The notes under the pieces are model-generated. The model saw only the letters and a program-made list of their open reading frames with translations, searched no databases and had not been told where the DNA came from. From positions 1 through 34,635 of the IMG/VR virus record IMGVR_UViG_3300025137_005873: 34,635 nt of DNA; one strand, written 5' to 3'. Within the stretch, counting starts at the first letter, position 1, and the number at the start of each line of letters is the position of its first letter. The translations under genes and the position numbers were made by a program. Positions 12,213 through 21,682 of this stretch are shown here, piece by piece. This stretch comes from a virus.

Positions 12213-13336
12213 AAACTAAAACCTTTAAATGATTCGTCACTTACATCTTGCTTAGTACCACCACTTACATAACTACTAATTTCTGTTTCTTGTGGTGCTA
12301 CTTGTACTTCTGCTCCACTAATCCAGTTTTGTGTCCACGGTAAAGGATTACTTCCACCTTTATAAGGACTTGTTAATCCAACTGCAATCATACGTTTGTG
12401 TGCAGTCCACTCAACATACTCCTTTAGTAGTTGTGCATTTAAGCCAATCATAGAACCATCTTTAAACAAATAGTCAGCCCATGCACATTCTTGATCAACT
12501 GCATCAATAAACATTTTTTCGCAATCTGCTTTTGTTTCTTCAGCAATCTTAATAAAGTCTTTATCATCTTTAGGAAGTATTTTTAATAATGCTTGTGTAC
12601 TTGCTAAGTGTACATTCTCATCACGACAAATAAACTTAATAATTTTAGCATTGCCTTCCATCTTCTTAAGTTCAGCAAACGCCCAACTACATGCAAAGGA
12701 CACATAAAAACGTATGCCTTCTAAAATGTTAACACTATTAATTGCTAACCATAAAGACTTTTTAAGTTCGTATTCACTTACTGTAACTTTCTTACCATTC
12801 ACTGTATGTGTACCAGCACCAAGTAATTGAAAGTGTAAACTCTTGTCAATTAAGTCATCATAATAACCACTGATGTCATCTGCACAATCAACAATTTCTG
12901 GAATGTCCATTAGTTCATCAAACACTTTGCTCGGGTTCGAGTATACGTTACGAATGATATGTGTATAACTTCTACTGTGAATTGTCTCACTAAACGTCCA
13001 AGTTTGTACCCATGCTTCTAACTCAGGAATACTAATTAATGGTCCAAATGCTTCTGTTGGTGCTCTACCTTGTACACTGTCTAACAAGATCTGTCTCTTA
13101 AGGTTGCTTGTAAAGATATGCTTTTCGTGTGTAGTAAGATCTTTAAAATCTTTTGAGTCACCGGTAATATCTACTTCTTCAGGTCTCCAAAAGAATCCTA
13201 ACTGCTTATCTGTAAACTTATCAAACTGACGATACTTTAGTGTATCATAACGTTGGATTTGTACTCCTCCGTTTGGATCTAAAAATGCTTTACTCTCTAC
13301 GTGGTTCTTCTTGTTTTCGCTATCAAAAACGCTCAT
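12209..13336 (-). CDS. nrdB: Ribonucleotide reductase class Ia, beta subunit
   Basis: A 375-residue NrdB, close in length to the E. coli protein. It holds the diferric-tyrosyl radical cofactor that starts ribonucleotide reduction. Iron and radical residues are visible: the Asp in LLDSVQGR, then Glu, His and the radical Tyr in FSETIHSRSYTHII, and the later Glu/His set in ICRDENVHLAS. The C-terminal tail (SDESFKGFSL) is the part that docks into NrdA. ATG follows AAGGAAGAAATAACA. It lies between glutaredoxin and nrdA in one transcript and supplies deoxynucleotides for phage replication. Confidence 0.97.
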   Translation of the reverse strand: MSVFDSENKKNHVESKAFLDPNGGVQIQRYDTLKYRQFDKFTDKQLGFFWRPEEVDITGDSKDFKDLTTHEKHIFTSNLKRQILLDSVQGRAPTEAFGPLISIPELEAWVQTWTFSETIHSRSYTHIIRNVYSNPSKVFDELMDIPEIVDCADDISGYYDDLIDKSLHFQLLGAGTHTVNGKKVTVSEYELKKSLWLAINSVNILEGIRFYVSFACSWAFAELKKMEGNAKIIKFICRDENVHLASTQALLKILPKDDKDFIKIAEETKADCEKMFIDAVDQECAWADYLFKDGSMIGLNAQLLKEYVEWTAHKRMIAVGLTSPYKGGSNPLPWTQNWISGAEVQVAPQETEISSYVSGGTKQDVSDESFKGFSL

Positions 13337-13349
13337 TGTTATTTCTTCC

Positions 13350-15638
13350 TTATATTACACATGCTTCACAGTCGGCATCATCAATATCCCCCTGTGGCAA
13401 ATCATCAAGTTTTGATACGTCAATTTCACCTTGACCATCATTAGTATTAAAGTAGTACAGTTGTTTGCCGCCATACTTGTAAAACATTAACAAGTGTTGC
13501 AACATAGTACTCATTGGAATCTTTTCATCTTCATAATGAATAGGATTGTAACTAGTGTTTACACTAATACCCTGATCAATATACTTCTGTAAAACTGCCA
13601 TAATTTTTAAATAACCAACAGGTGATTCTTGATTCCATAGCAACTCATATTTGTTCTTTAACTTGCGAAACTCCGGTACTACTTGCTTTAATACCCCATG
13701 TTTACTTTGCTTTACACTTACAAATGCACGGGGTGGTTCTATCCCATTTGTACTGTTTGAAATTTGTGCTGATGTTTCTGCAGGCATCAAAGCCATCAAC
13801 GTACTATTACGAATACCTGTTTCCTTTAACTGCTCACGCAGTTCAGGCCATGGCATTCTCTCGGTATGTGGCACCAGTTCGTCTACATCTTGCTTGTATG
13901 TCTGGTTTGGGGTCAAGCCATCTCCGTATTTTGTTTCGTTAGTTCCAGGACAAGCACCTTGTTCTGTTGCAAGATCCGCCGATGCTTTGATTAAGTAATA
14001 ACTCCATGCTTCTGCATACTGATCAATCATATCTAAATTTGGATTAGTATAATTCATATCATTCTTAGCCATCCAATATGCTAAGTTAATAATACCAACA
14101 CCTAGTGGGCGTCTTTTAACTGTACTATTTTCTGCTGCCTTAACTGGATAGTTTTGATAGGTAAGCAATGCGTCTAATCCACGTACTGCTAAATCACATG
14201 GCTTTTTAAAATCTTCTGGTTTCTTAACATTACCCCAGTTAATTGCACTTAATGTACACAATGCAATTTCACCTTCTTCATCGTTAAAAGAAGAAAGTGG
14301 CTTAGTAGGTAAGTTAATTTCACAACACAAGTTACTTTGTTTTACTGGTGCTAACTCAGCCTTGAATGCTCCATGGTCGTTTGCGTGATCGACATTCATA
14401 AGATATATTCGTCCAGTATTCTTGCGTTCTTCCATAAACGAACTAAACAAGTCACTTGCACGAATTGTTTTCTTTCGTAGTCTAGTGTTACGTTCAGCAC
14501 GTTCATATATTTCTTTAAATTTATCTTGATCGCTAAAAAAAGCGTCATATAAACCAGGTACATCACTAGGCGAGAATAAAGTTATATTGCCACCAGAAAT
14601 AAGTCTTTCGTACATTAACTTATTAAATTGTACACCATAGTCCATATGTCGTACTCTGTTATCTTCTGTACCTTTATTGTTTTTTAGCACAACAAGATCT
14701 TCTACTTCATAATGCCATATAGGATAATATAATGTTGCCGCTCCGTTTCTTACTCCACCTTGTGAACATGAACGTGTGGCTGCTTGAAACATTTTGTAAA
14801 AAGGAACAACGCCTGTGTGATAAGCGTCACCGTTTCTAATAGGAGAGCCTAATGCACGAATGTTTCCTGCTCCAATACCGATACCTGCTTTTTGACTTAC
14901 ATACTTAACGATACTGCTAGTAGTAGCATTAATACTATCCAAACTATCATCTGTTTCAATAAGAACACATGAACTAAATTGTCTTTGTGGTGTTCGTACG
15001 CCCGCCATAACAGGAGTAGGTAAACTAATGTCAAAGTTACTAATAGCATCGTAATAATCCTTTACATACTGTAGACGTGTATCTGCAGAGTATTCAGCAA
15101 ACAACGTTGCCGCAATCATCATATATGCTACTTGTGGTGTTTCAAATATGTCACCTGTTACACGATTCTGCACAAGATATTTTCCACGCCATTGTTCCAT
15201 GGCTGCATATGTGAGTACTTCATCACGTTCGTGTCTTGTGTATGTGTCTAATATTTCCCATTCTTCTTCAGTATACTGTTCAAGAATAGCCTCGTCATAA
15301 TAACCTTTGTCAATATTAGTTTTAACTGTTTGCAGTAATGGCCAAGGAACAAAACTATCGTATACGTTCTTACGTAGGTGATAGTTAATTAAACGTCCTG
15401 CTACCCATTGATAGTTAGGATTTTCTTCGCTAATTAAATCAGCGGCACTTTTAATTAAAGTTTCTTGTATTTCGGTGCTAGTGATACCACTATAGAACTG
15501 TAAACTACTTTTAATCTCAACTTCACTTGCACTTACACCTGTGATGCCTTCACAAGCATAAAATACAACTTTGTGCATTTTCTCAATGTCTAATGGTTCG
15601 TCTGTATCGTTACGTTTCTTTACTTGAATATCATTCAT
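13350..15638 (-). CDS. nrdA: Ribonucleotide reductase class Ia, alpha subunit
   Basis: A 762-residue NrdA, the catalytic subunit, almost exactly the E. coli length (761). The N-terminal ATP-cone (about residues 1-90) begins VKKRNDTDEPLDIEKMHKVV; the active-site region includes FSSCVLIETDDS, NLCCEINLPTKP with the loop cysteine and NALMPAETSAQISNSTNG-type C-terminal barrel sequence (LMALMPAETSAQISNSTNG). The C-terminus DCEACVI holds the Cys pair that shuttles electrons from glutaredoxin. No intron or split is present. It is upstream of nrdB with 13 bases between. Confidence 0.97.
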   Translation of the reverse strand: MNDIQVKKRNDTDEPLDIEKMHKVVFYACEGITGVSASEVEIKSSLQFYSGITSTEIQETLIKSAADLISEENPNYQWVAGRLINYHLRKNVYDSFVPWPLLQTVKTNIDKGYYDEAILEQYTEEEWEILDTYTRHERDEVLTYAAMEQWRGKYLVQNRVTGDIFETPQVAYMMIAATLFAEYSADTRLQYVKDYYDAISNFDISLPTPVMAGVRTPQRQFSSCVLIETDDSLDSINATTSSIVKYVSQKAGIGIGAGNIRALGSPIRNGDAYHTGVVPFYKMFQAATRSCSQGGVRNGAATLYYPIWHYEVEDLVVLKNNKGTEDNRVRHMDYGVQFNKLMYERLISGGNITLFSPSDVPGLYDAFFSDQDKFKEIYERAERNTRLRKKTIRASDLFSSFMEERKNTGRIYLMNVDHANDHGAFKAELAPVKQSNLCCEINLPTKPLSSFNDEEGEIALCTLSAINWGNVKKPEDFKKPCDLAVRGLDALLTYQNYPVKAAENSTVKRRPLGVGIINLAYWMAKNDMNYTNPNLDMIDQYAEAWSYYLIKASADLATEQGACPGTNETKYGDGLTPNQTYKQDVDELVPHTERMPWPELREQLKETGIRNSTLMALMPAETSAQISNSTNGIEPPRAFVSVKQSKHGVLKQVVPEFRKLKNKYELLWNQESPVGYLKIMAVLQKYIDQGISVNTSYNPIHYEDEKIPMSTMLQHLLMFYKYGGKQLYYFNTNDGQGEIDVSKLDDLPQGDIDDADCEACVI

Positions 15639-15656
15639 TAATCGATAGTCCTATTG

Positions 15657-16097
15657 TTATAGATAGTTTACTGCGTTTAGATCGTCTGCATCAAAAATAC
15701 GATACTGATCTGTGTTGTTGATCGACGTTGTATTTACGACATCCTCGAAGTGAATATTAAGAGCATATTTCTCACATACTACTACAGCCACGTCGTAACC
15801 CGACTTACTGTTATATATTACTACACTTAGATCCCGTTTGTCAAATCTTTCTGTTAAAAAAAGTGTATAAAACATACCTAGAGCTCTTGCCGCTTCGCAG
15901 TACATATTATCCACAAGTAATGTCCATGGATCAGGCCAGTTTTCGCAACTGTCAAGATCCAAATAATGATTTACCAACGGAGCCGTTTTCCATAAATCCG
16001 TTGTTTTTTGAAGCATTTCCATCCTGTCAAGATACTGAATGCTCTTCCTGAATTTACGCCATTCAGATATACGATCTTCAGGCCTTAAATCAAACAT
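15657..16097 (-). CDS. Conserved-type phage protein upstream of nrdA
   Basis: A 146-residue protein of unknown function. The first part (LRPEDRISEWRKFRKSIQYL) is a charged helix, followed by DLWKTAPLVNHYLDLD and WPDPWTLLVDNMYCE, a pattern I associate with an uncharacterised gene widespread in marine T4-like phages, and a beta-rich end. No enzyme motif or membrane span is visible. It lies 18 bases upstream of nrdA and 20 bases downstream of the tail-protein gene, all in one direction. Function not assigned. Confidence 0.65.
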   Translation of the reverse strand: MFDLRPEDRISEWRKFRKSIQYLDRMEMLQKTTDLWKTAPLVNHYLDLDSCENWPDPWTLLVDNMYCEAARALGMFYTLFLTERFDKRDLSVVIYNSKSGYDVAVVVCEKYALNIHFEDVVNTTSINNTDQYRIFDADDLNAVNYL

Positions 16098-16117
16098 AAT
16101 AGCCTTTTAATTTATTT

Positions 16118-17692
16118 TTATTTTAGTGTCTCGATACGATAATGTAACGTTGGTGCAGTACCAGTACTTGTTGAAGTATACTGTACAGTACCTGTTGTTC
16201 CATCAATAGTTAATCCAACTCCGACATCTGCATTTTCAACTCGTTCTTCATCTAGACTGTAACCACCGGTGTTACTACCAGTAATAGTTAATGAACCTGT
16301 TGCACTTGCATTTCCACGATCAATAGTAAAGTATACTCTACTGTTACTAAGAACTGCTTCGTTAAAGTCAATAGTTGTATTAGTTGGCGTAGAAGTATTA
16401 TCAGACAATGCTTCTTGTACACCTGGTTGTTGAAAGTGAGTACCATATACAATATGTTCACCTGCAACTAAACCATAAACACGTTTGTTGTTTGTTTCAA
16501 TTCTGGCGTGAGTTACGGCATCAGCATCATTACGTTCAAAACTATCACCGATACTATAATTATTATCACTACTAATATCAATGATTGGTGCTAATGGTCC
16601 ACCTACTCCAGTTGTTCCACTTGCAACCATTACTTTGAATGTGTTAAAAGAACTTACAAAGTCTTTAACTCCAATGACTTTGATTGCTGAATGATGAATG
16701 TCATCAAATAAGCAATTATTAATTTTTACGCCTGCAGGACCGTTACCTACAACGTTTTGTCCAATTAATGCACCTTGATAGAGTAAATGAAAATTACATT
16801 TATCTAATACTACATTGTTTACTTCATCATCAATAACAAATGCTGTGTTTGCTCGTCTATAATTACAACGATTAAATGTTATGTGATAACTACTATCACC
16901 GGCTACTTTTGAAACTTTTACACCTATACTGCTACCAGTTGCACTAGGATAAGTGCCATCATTTGCATGATTACCTGTAAATGTAACATCGTCAAAGTGT
17001 ACATACTTTGCACGTTCGACTAGTACTGATGTATATGCAGTTGTATTTTCAAAACTACATTGTGCAATAGAAATATTCTTTGGATAAGTTGCACCACTTA
17101 ATCCAATATTTGTTCCAGTTTGTTGAGCACTATCGGCAGTTCTTGCAACATAGTCTACTGTTGCACCTGTATACTTAAATATTGTATGTTCAGCACCTTC
17201 ACCAATAATAACACAATCACTTGGAATCTTAATTGCACTCTTTACAATATATGTTCCTGCTGGAAATAGAATTCTTTTTAAACTTTTGTTATTTGTAGAC
17301 TCACGGCAATATACTTGATATAACATCCAGTTAATCTTAGCGGCTACATCAGTTGTACCATCACCAATGATACCAAAATCTTTTGCACTTACAATATCAT
17401 CTAGTTTACTTTGTAATGTTCTTTGTACGTTGCCACTTCCGCTTTGTGTTTGTGCAGTATAACCTACTTCAGTTCCTTTATATGTATAAGAACTAATGCC
17501 ACCTAGTATATCACTATACTGTGTTAAAATCTCCGTATTGCCAACTATAGGCGCACCTTCTTCAACTGGTCCATTACCAATATAAAGTTTACGATTATCA
17601 ATTACCCAACCTAGTTCGGCTGCTGATAATTGAGGAAGATCTTGCAACAGACCACGTCTGTGTTGCACTCTTGAAATTTGAATTACTGCCAT
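16118..17692 (-). CDS. Tail fibre/spike protein with beta-helix
   Basis: A 524-residue virion protein. The N-terminal 50 residues (RRGLLQDLPQLSAAELGWV then RKLYIGNG) match the short repeat domain at the start of many phage tail fibres. From about residue 95 (VSAKDFGIIGDGTTDVAAKI) it follows the pectate-lyase-like right-handed beta-helix pattern, with many short strands rich in Asn, Ser, Thr and Val; the last 100 residues form a separate beta domain. Such proteins bind or degrade host surface polysaccharide. It is preceded by a late-promoter motif (17717-17724) and GGTGGAAAC ribosome site. Catalytic residues are not assignable. Confidence 0.82.
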   Translation of the reverse strand: MAVIQISRVQHRRGLLQDLPQLSAAELGWVIDNRKLYIGNGPVEEGAPIVGNTEILTQYSDILGGISSYTYKGTEVGYTAQTQSGSGNVQRTLQSKLDDIVSAKDFGIIGDGTTDVAAKINWMLYQVYCRESTNNKSLKRILFPAGTYIVKSAIKIPSDCVIIGEGAEHTIFKYTGATVDYVARTADSAQQTGTNIGLSGATYPKNISIAQCSFENTTAYTSVLVERAKYVHFDDVTFTGNHANDGTYPSATGSSIGVKVSKVAGDSSYHITFNRCNYRRANTAFVIDDEVNNVVLDKCNFHLLYQGALIGQNVVGNGPAGVKINNCLFDDIHHSAIKVIGVKDFVSSFNTFKVMVASGTTGVGGPLAPIIDISSDNNYSIGDSFERNDADAVTHARIETNNKRVYGLVAGEHIVYGTHFQQPGVQEALSDNTSTPTNTTIDFNEAVLSNSRVYFTIDRGNASATGSLTITGSNTGGYSLDEERVENADVGVGLTIDGTTGTVQYTSTSTGTAPTLHYRIETLK

Positions 17693-17716
17693 GTTTCCAC
17701 CTTCGTCTATGTAATG

Positions 17717-17724
17717 TATTTATA
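17717..17724 (-). promoter_or_regulatory. T4-type late promoter motif
   Basis: Minus-strand TATAAATA, 25 bases upstream of the tail-protein ATG, in the short gap after the nuclease gene. This is the element read by T4-type gp55 late sigma factor. Confidence 0.75.
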
Positions 17725-17726
17725 CA

Positions 17727-18443
17727 TTAAGAAGTCTTTATATAGTACTGTTCAACACGTTTCCACCACTGTTGACGCCAATGTTCAAACATTTCGCCTT
17801 CAACAATAAACTCTTGATACTGCGGATCAGTTTGTAACTTACCCTGTTCATCCATTTCAGGCTTAACACACATTAATACTACACCTTTAGAAATGTTTGT
17901 ATCATAAACTTCGTTATGTGCTTCTGCGTATGCACACAGTTGTAAATAATAATCCTCTACCCATTCTGCTTTCTTAGGCTTGTTTGTTTGCTTAAAGTCC
18001 ATAATAGCATGTTCGCCTTTATGCACTCCTACTAAGTCAGTTGTACCTGCGTATATGCCCGGAAAGAACATAGATACTTCTACACCCCATACTTGGTCAA
18101 CATTGCACATTCCTTCACGTATAACAGTTTCAGCCATTGCATGTGATTGATGGCTAAAAGGATTTGTTCCACGTTCTTTAATAACGCCGTCAATACAATA
18201 GTTTTCCAGATAGGTATGCATACGGGTACCACGGTTAGCGGCTTCAGTTACAATTTCTTGCGCCTTTACCTCGCCAACACGTTTTCGCCAACGTCTTAGA
18301 CCTTCTTGTTTTTCTTGTGATTGAGTTACACTAAGGATTGTAGTTACACTAGGAACTGCTAATCCGTCAGGAGTACTGTATAGCCTTTTTCCATCTACAC
18401 TCTTCCGAGTTAAGGCTTTGTAGTCAAATTTATTAGTTATCAT
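17727..18443 (-). CDS. PD-(D/E)XK nuclease
   Basis: A 238-residue nuclease of the PD-(D/E)XK (RecB/Cas4/MGME1-like) superfamily. The core motifs are in order: AANRGTRMHTYLENYC with the motif-preceding His (about residue 96), then GVEVSMFFPGIYAGTTDLVG with the metal-binding Asp, HAIMDFKQTNK with the D-x-K signature, and the QLCAYAEAHNEVY helix with the Q-x3-Y pattern of exonucleases of this group. It probably trims DNA ends in recombination or degrades host DNA. No cysteine cluster is seen. It shares direction with neighbours but is separated by 31 bases from the upstream gene. Confidence 0.85.
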   Translation of the reverse strand: MITNKFDYKALTRKSVDGKRLYSTPDGLAVPSVTTILSVTQSQEKQEGLRRWRKRVGEVKAQEIVTEAANRGTRMHTYLENYCIDGVIKERGTNPFSHQSHAMAETVIREGMCNVDQVWGVEVSMFFPGIYAGTTDLVGVHKGEHAIMDFKQTNKPKKAEWVEDYYLQLCAYAEAHNEVYDTNISKGVVLMCVKPEMDEQGKLQTDPQYQEFIVEGEMFEHWRQQWWKRVEQYYIKTS

Positions 18444-18474
18444 AGTATTACTATAACAGAGATTTTGTCAGAGA

Positions 18475-18825
18475 TCAAGTTCTTTTTTTCAAAGCTCTTT
18501 TAGCCATTGAATCAACTTTATCAACAGGCTCTATGTCTAAGTCTGCCTTACTTGCAATAGTTCTTTCATCGCCTGGTAAATTTAGTACTACAGTATCCTG
18601 ATTAAAATCAGCAACAAGAGCTTTAAAGTTTGGGTTGCTCTGTACTAAAGTACTAAAATTATCATATGTTAAAGAGATACCTACTGATTGTGCCATTTGC
18701 GATAAAGCATCCATACTAATCTCAGGCTTTGCACCTGTTTGTTCAGCACGGTTCTTTAGAAACACTAACAAGCTCATAACCTTGTTAGATGAATCTGTTT
18801 CTATGACAAACTCATCAAATCTCAT
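18475..18825 (-). CDS. Uncharacterised phage protein, 116 residues
   Basis: Begins MRFDEFVIETDSSNKVMSLL, then a helical middle (ISMDALSQMAQSVGISLTYD) and a basic C-terminus ending KRALKKRT. No known family or catalytic motif. Its ATG overlaps the last base of the upstream 329-residue gene's stop, so the two are translated together and may form a pair. The repeated Ser/Thr and hydrophobic pattern resembles a small helical DNA- or protein-binding unit, which I cannot take further. Confidence 0.6.
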   Translation of the reverse strand: MRFDEFVIETDSSNKVMSLLVFLKNRAEQTGAKPEISMDALSQMAQSVGISLTYDNFSTLVQSNPNFKALVADFNQDTVVLNLPGDERTIASKADLDIEPVDKVDSMAKRALKKRT

Positions 18826-19814
18826 TAGATACGTTCTTCTCTATCTAGTTCTTCTGTGCCTTCTTGACCAGCCGGATCTGCATCTAAGTCTAAGTCAGCA
18901 TCAGTATCGCCGCCTATGTCTAAATCTAAATCTGTGTCATCCGCAGCTAAATCAACTGGTGGTTCACTATCTATTGCAGGTTCTTCGCCAAGTAAAATGC
19001 GACTCGCACTATCCATGTCTCCACGTGCAGTTGTAACTGCGTCCATGAATGCTTCTAAGGCACCTTTTGCGGCATTACTAAATGCTTCTGCTTTTTCATT
19101 GCCCATTTCATCGCGGATTGAATCTGTTAACGGAAGTAATTCTTCGTTCATCATTTCACCAACATCTTCTAACATTCCTTGAAGTCTATCAACCATGTCT
19201 TTTGATGCTAATACTAATTCTGCACTTTCCATTTCACCTTCTTTAAGAACGCTTTCTGAAATACCTAACGCCTTTTTAGAACGTCGTTGTACCATTTGTA
19301 ACATACGAACATTTGCTATTCCACTTGACATAATCTCATCCATCATATCAATAACTGGCATAAGTCCAATCATTAATGTTGGTGGTACAGTTTTGCCTTG
19401 CTTATATAATTCCATTGCACGTCTGGCTTTAGCAAAGTTTTGTGTTCCTACTAGCATACGAAGTGCTTGGTTTCTCTTTGCATCTGCTCCTGGAAGTTCC
19501 TGTTGTGGCTCAATAGCACCATCACCTGGTTCTTCATTAGAAGGCTCATCTTTTTCGTTAATTCCTAAGCCGTTTTCAACTAACCATGCTTCAACAGTTT
19601 CTTTAGCAAGTTTAGACGCCATATACTTCTTATCTGTTTGATAAGGCCCTGTGCCCTTTTGCGATTCTGTTAAAGTTTTTCCAATAGCAGATAGTAACTT
19701 TGTTGCACGTTGCTCTGTTAACTTTTGTAAGTCAAGAGCCATATTAAAACGTGTGCCTAATAGTTTATTTAAACTATCACTATGTTTAACTCTGTTTAAA
19801 TCATTTAATTCCAT
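18825..19814 (-). CDS. Uncharacterised acidic phage protein, 329 residues
   Basis: A mostly helical protein with an acidic, low-complexity C-terminal region (about residues 270-329) rich in Asp, Glu, Leu and Ala (DDTDLDLDIGG, DADLDLDADPAG). The N-terminus (MELNDLNRVKHSDSLNKLLG) and middle (ARRAMELYKQGKTVPP, EMMNEELLPLTDSIRDEMGN) are typical of a scaffold-like or structural helper protein. No catalytic motif. It is coupled to the 116-residue gene downstream. A late-like CTAAATA box lies about 33 bases upstream of the ATG. Role unknown; virion or assembly function is a guess. Confidence 0.6.
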   Translation of the reverse strand: MELNDLNRVKHSDSLNKLLGTRFNMALDLQKLTEQRATKLLSAIGKTLTESQKGTGPYQTDKKYMASKLAKETVEAWLVENGLGINEKDEPSNEEPGDGAIEPQQELPGADAKRNQALRMLVGTQNFAKARRAMELYKQGKTVPPTLMIGLMPVIDMMDEIMSSGIANVRMLQMVQRRSKKALGISESVLKEGEMESAELVLASKDMVDRLQGMLEDVGEMMNEELLPLTDSIRDEMGNEKAEAFSNAAKGALEAFMDAVTTARGDMDSASRILLGEEPAIDSEPPVDLAADDTDLDLDIGGDTDADLDLDADPAGQEGTEELDREERI

Positions 19815-19846
19815 GTTTTTATCCCAAACCTATTTTGTAAGTGTAT

Positions 19847-20290
19847 TTAGCCTACTTTTAAATTTTTAAGAAAATTTGTAAGGCGTTCTCTTTTATTTTT
19901 TAACTGACACATACTGTCATCATAACGTATCCACATAAGTTCTTTCTTAAACGGATCAGTTGTTGTTTTAAATCTTGTTAGAAATACATAGGCGTTTTCA
20001 ATAAGTCGCCCGTAATTATTATCTTCATGTAATATTGTTCTAGCATCCATTGAGTTGTTGCCAATAGTTGCAATGCACCATGCTACTGCACTAGATCGAA
20101 GTGTAAAAGACTTTTCTTCACGTTTTTTATAGTACACAACCCAGAAACCTTCGTCCTGTTTACAAACGTAGTTTCCTACTCTTACATTGTCTTTATTATT
20201 AACAATAACTGGAGTTTGATCAAGTCTTGATTTTACAAAGTCTGAAAACTGTTTAAGTTCTGGTTTCTTTGTAATAGTAGAGGTCACCAT
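19847..20290 (-). CDS. Uncharacterised protein, 147 residues
   Basis: Begins MVTSTITKKPELKQFSDFVK. A central beta-rich part (VRVGNYVCKQDEGFWVVYYK) and a basic helical end (QLKNKRERLTNFLKNLKVG) are visible. No known family. I start at the ATG preceded by TAGGAAAAAACGCA, eight codons inside a longer reading; this still overlaps the upstream 68-residue gene by 38 bases. Many aromatic and basic residues suggest nucleic-acid contact, but no motif supports this. Confidence 0.55.
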   Translation of the reverse strand: MVTSTITKKPELKQFSDFVKSRLDQTPVIVNNKDNVRVGNYVCKQDEGFWVVYYKKREEKSFTLRSSAVAWCIATIGNNSMDARTILHEDNNYGRLIENAYVFLTRFKTTTDPFKKELMWIRYDDSMCQLKNKRERLTNFLKNLKVG

Positions 20291-20459
20291 TGCGTTTTTT
20301 CCTATATAATACACTCTTATTTACTAACATTAAACATACTTTTATATGCTTTTGTCCAACATCAGTTAGTTTTACTGATGTTTTAAAACTGTCTAAAAAT
20401 TCTTCTTCTTCTTTTGATAGTGACACTCTTACACCATCAGAAAATTCAAAATAACTCAT
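20253..20459 (-). CDS. Small uncharacterised protein, 68 residues
   Basis: Begins MSYFEFSDGVRVSLSKEEEE and ends DLYYYKETRT, a small charged protein with an acidic helix in the first half and a basic strand region in the second. It lies directly downstream of the P-loop kinase gene (one-base overlap of stop and start) and overlaps the 147-residue gene. No family recognised. Confidence 0.55.
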   Translation of the reverse strand: MSYFEFSDGVRVSLSKEEEEFLDSFKTSVKLTDVGQKHIKVCLMLVNKSVLYRKKRNGDLYYYKETRT

Positions 20460-21361
20460 TAAGTTTTAGTTTTTTCTTTTGCTTTGTCGATCCACTGTTG
20501 TGCTTTATTGCTAACTGGTGAATTTAAAAATTTCTGTGTGTTATTATATACGTTATCAAAGTTTTCTGAGCGTGTTGGATCTTCAAGACCTCCACTATTA
20601 TCGATAACGAAAAACTTATCAGCACCAAAAATTTGCTGATATTTCATGATATTTTGTTGTACGTCATGCCACATTTCCTCAACCATTTTAGGAGGTAGTA
20701 TGCGATCACGTTCTTTGTTTCTTTGTTGTGCAACATCAAGACTAGTGTTGACAAATATCATTGCACAATCATAGCCTAGTTGCTTAAAAAATTTTACTTG
20801 GTTTTGATACACATCTGTATCTTTGCCAGTACCGTCTACAAGTAAACCAATTCTACCTGCTATATACTGAATACTGCGTTTTTTTGTTAAGTCTTTTGCT
20901 TTACCACGGATTTCTTGTCCTTGTGGAGATGCAATAGAGTCTGGATCTAAATCAAGATCTTGCTTTTTCATTAGCAATTCATATACTTCGTCACTGTTTA
21001 GTGGACGTAATCCTGTACCACCAAGTATATTCTTGGCAACAAAACTTTTACCACTACCCGGTCCACCTGCCATAAAAAGTGCTTTAAAAATGTGTGGGTC
21101 GTTAACACCTTCTTCGATGGTGCCTTCTCCAAAACTAACAGTTTGTCCTGGACGAAGTCCACCTGCTATCTTTTTCTGACCTGGTTTTTTGGCTTTTATA
21201 ACTGGATTGTTTGGATCTTTATTATCAATATCTACTTGGTCTGTATCAATAGTTGTTTCGATACCAGGTTTCTTTGGATCTGTAAGTGTAACCTTACTAC
21301 CTGCAACCGTCTTTACTTTTTGCGGTTCTCCGCCAAATTCAAATAGATCATTTAAACGCAT
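20459..21361 (-). CDS. P-loop kinase (AAA_33/zeta-toxin/polynucleotide-kinase-like)
   Basis: A 300-residue protein. Residues about 1-85 form a beta-rich N-terminal part (KVKTVAGSKVTLTDP and QTVSFGEG) like small barrel modules. From residue 92 a P-loop kinase domain follows: ALFMAGGPGSGKSFVAKNIL with Walker A at 99-106, PLNSDEVYELL with an acidic substrate-binding residue, GLLVDGTGKD and CAMIFVNTSLDVAQQRNKERDR with a lid-like Arg cluster. This arrangement fits AAA_33 kinases such as T4 polynucleotide kinase, zeta toxins and small-molecule kinases. The substrate is not evident. In this window it could supply the kinase step beside the ligase-like and nucleotidyltransferase genes. Confidence 0.75.
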   Translation of the reverse strand: MRLNDLFEFGGEPQKVKTVAGSKVTLTDPKKPGIETTIDTDQVDIDNKDPNNPVIKAKKPGQKKIAGGLRPGQTVSFGEGTIEEGVNDPHIFKALFMAGGPGSGKSFVAKNILGGTGLRPLNSDEVYELLMKKQDLDLDPDSIASPQGQEIRGKAKDLTKKRSIQYIAGRIGLLVDGTGKDTDVYQNQVKFFKQLGYDCAMIFVNTSLDVAQQRNKERDRILPPKMVEEMWHDVQQNIMKYQQIFGADKFFVIDNSGGLEDPTRSENFDNVYNNTQKFLNSPVSNKAQQWIDKAKEKTKT

Positions 21362-21658
21362 TTATCTGCTTGCCTTGTTTAGTGCCTGTATTCTTTTGCT
21401 TACTGGATTTACTCGCTTTGTTCTTTTAGACTTACGAGCCATTTTACTGCCAAGTTTTGCTTTAGTCATCTTCAACTTCATACGTTTTTTGATATCCGGT
21501 GCGGCAAAACATGCTCCAGGAGTACTAACTGTTTTTCCTTTTAAACGTCCAATAGTACATCTATACTTCCGTACCACTTGGTTACCGCGACGGCCCCAAG
21601 CCATTTTGGTTTCGTTTATTTCTGTTTTTTCGTCACTGAATAGTTCTAATATAAGCAT
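21362..21658 (-). CDS. Basic uncharacterised protein, 98 residues
   Basis: A highly basic protein starting MLILELFSDEKTEINETKMA, with WGRRGNQVVRKYRCTIGRLK in the middle and a tail dense in Lys and Arg (MKLKMTKAKLGSKMARKSKR). The charge and size suggest binding to nucleic acid or to the virion interior. T4-like marine phages often carry a related gene near structural genes. It directly follows a CTAAATAC late-like box (21663-21670) and abuts the P-loop kinase gene with no gap. No catalytic motif. Confidence 0.6.
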   Translation of the reverse strand: MLILELFSDEKTEINETKMAWGRRGNQVVRKYRCTIGRLKGKTVSTPGACFAAPDIKKRMKLKMTKAKLGSKMARKSKRTKRVNPVSKRIQALNKASR

Positions 21659-21682
21659 ATTAGTATTTAGTCCGATTGGATC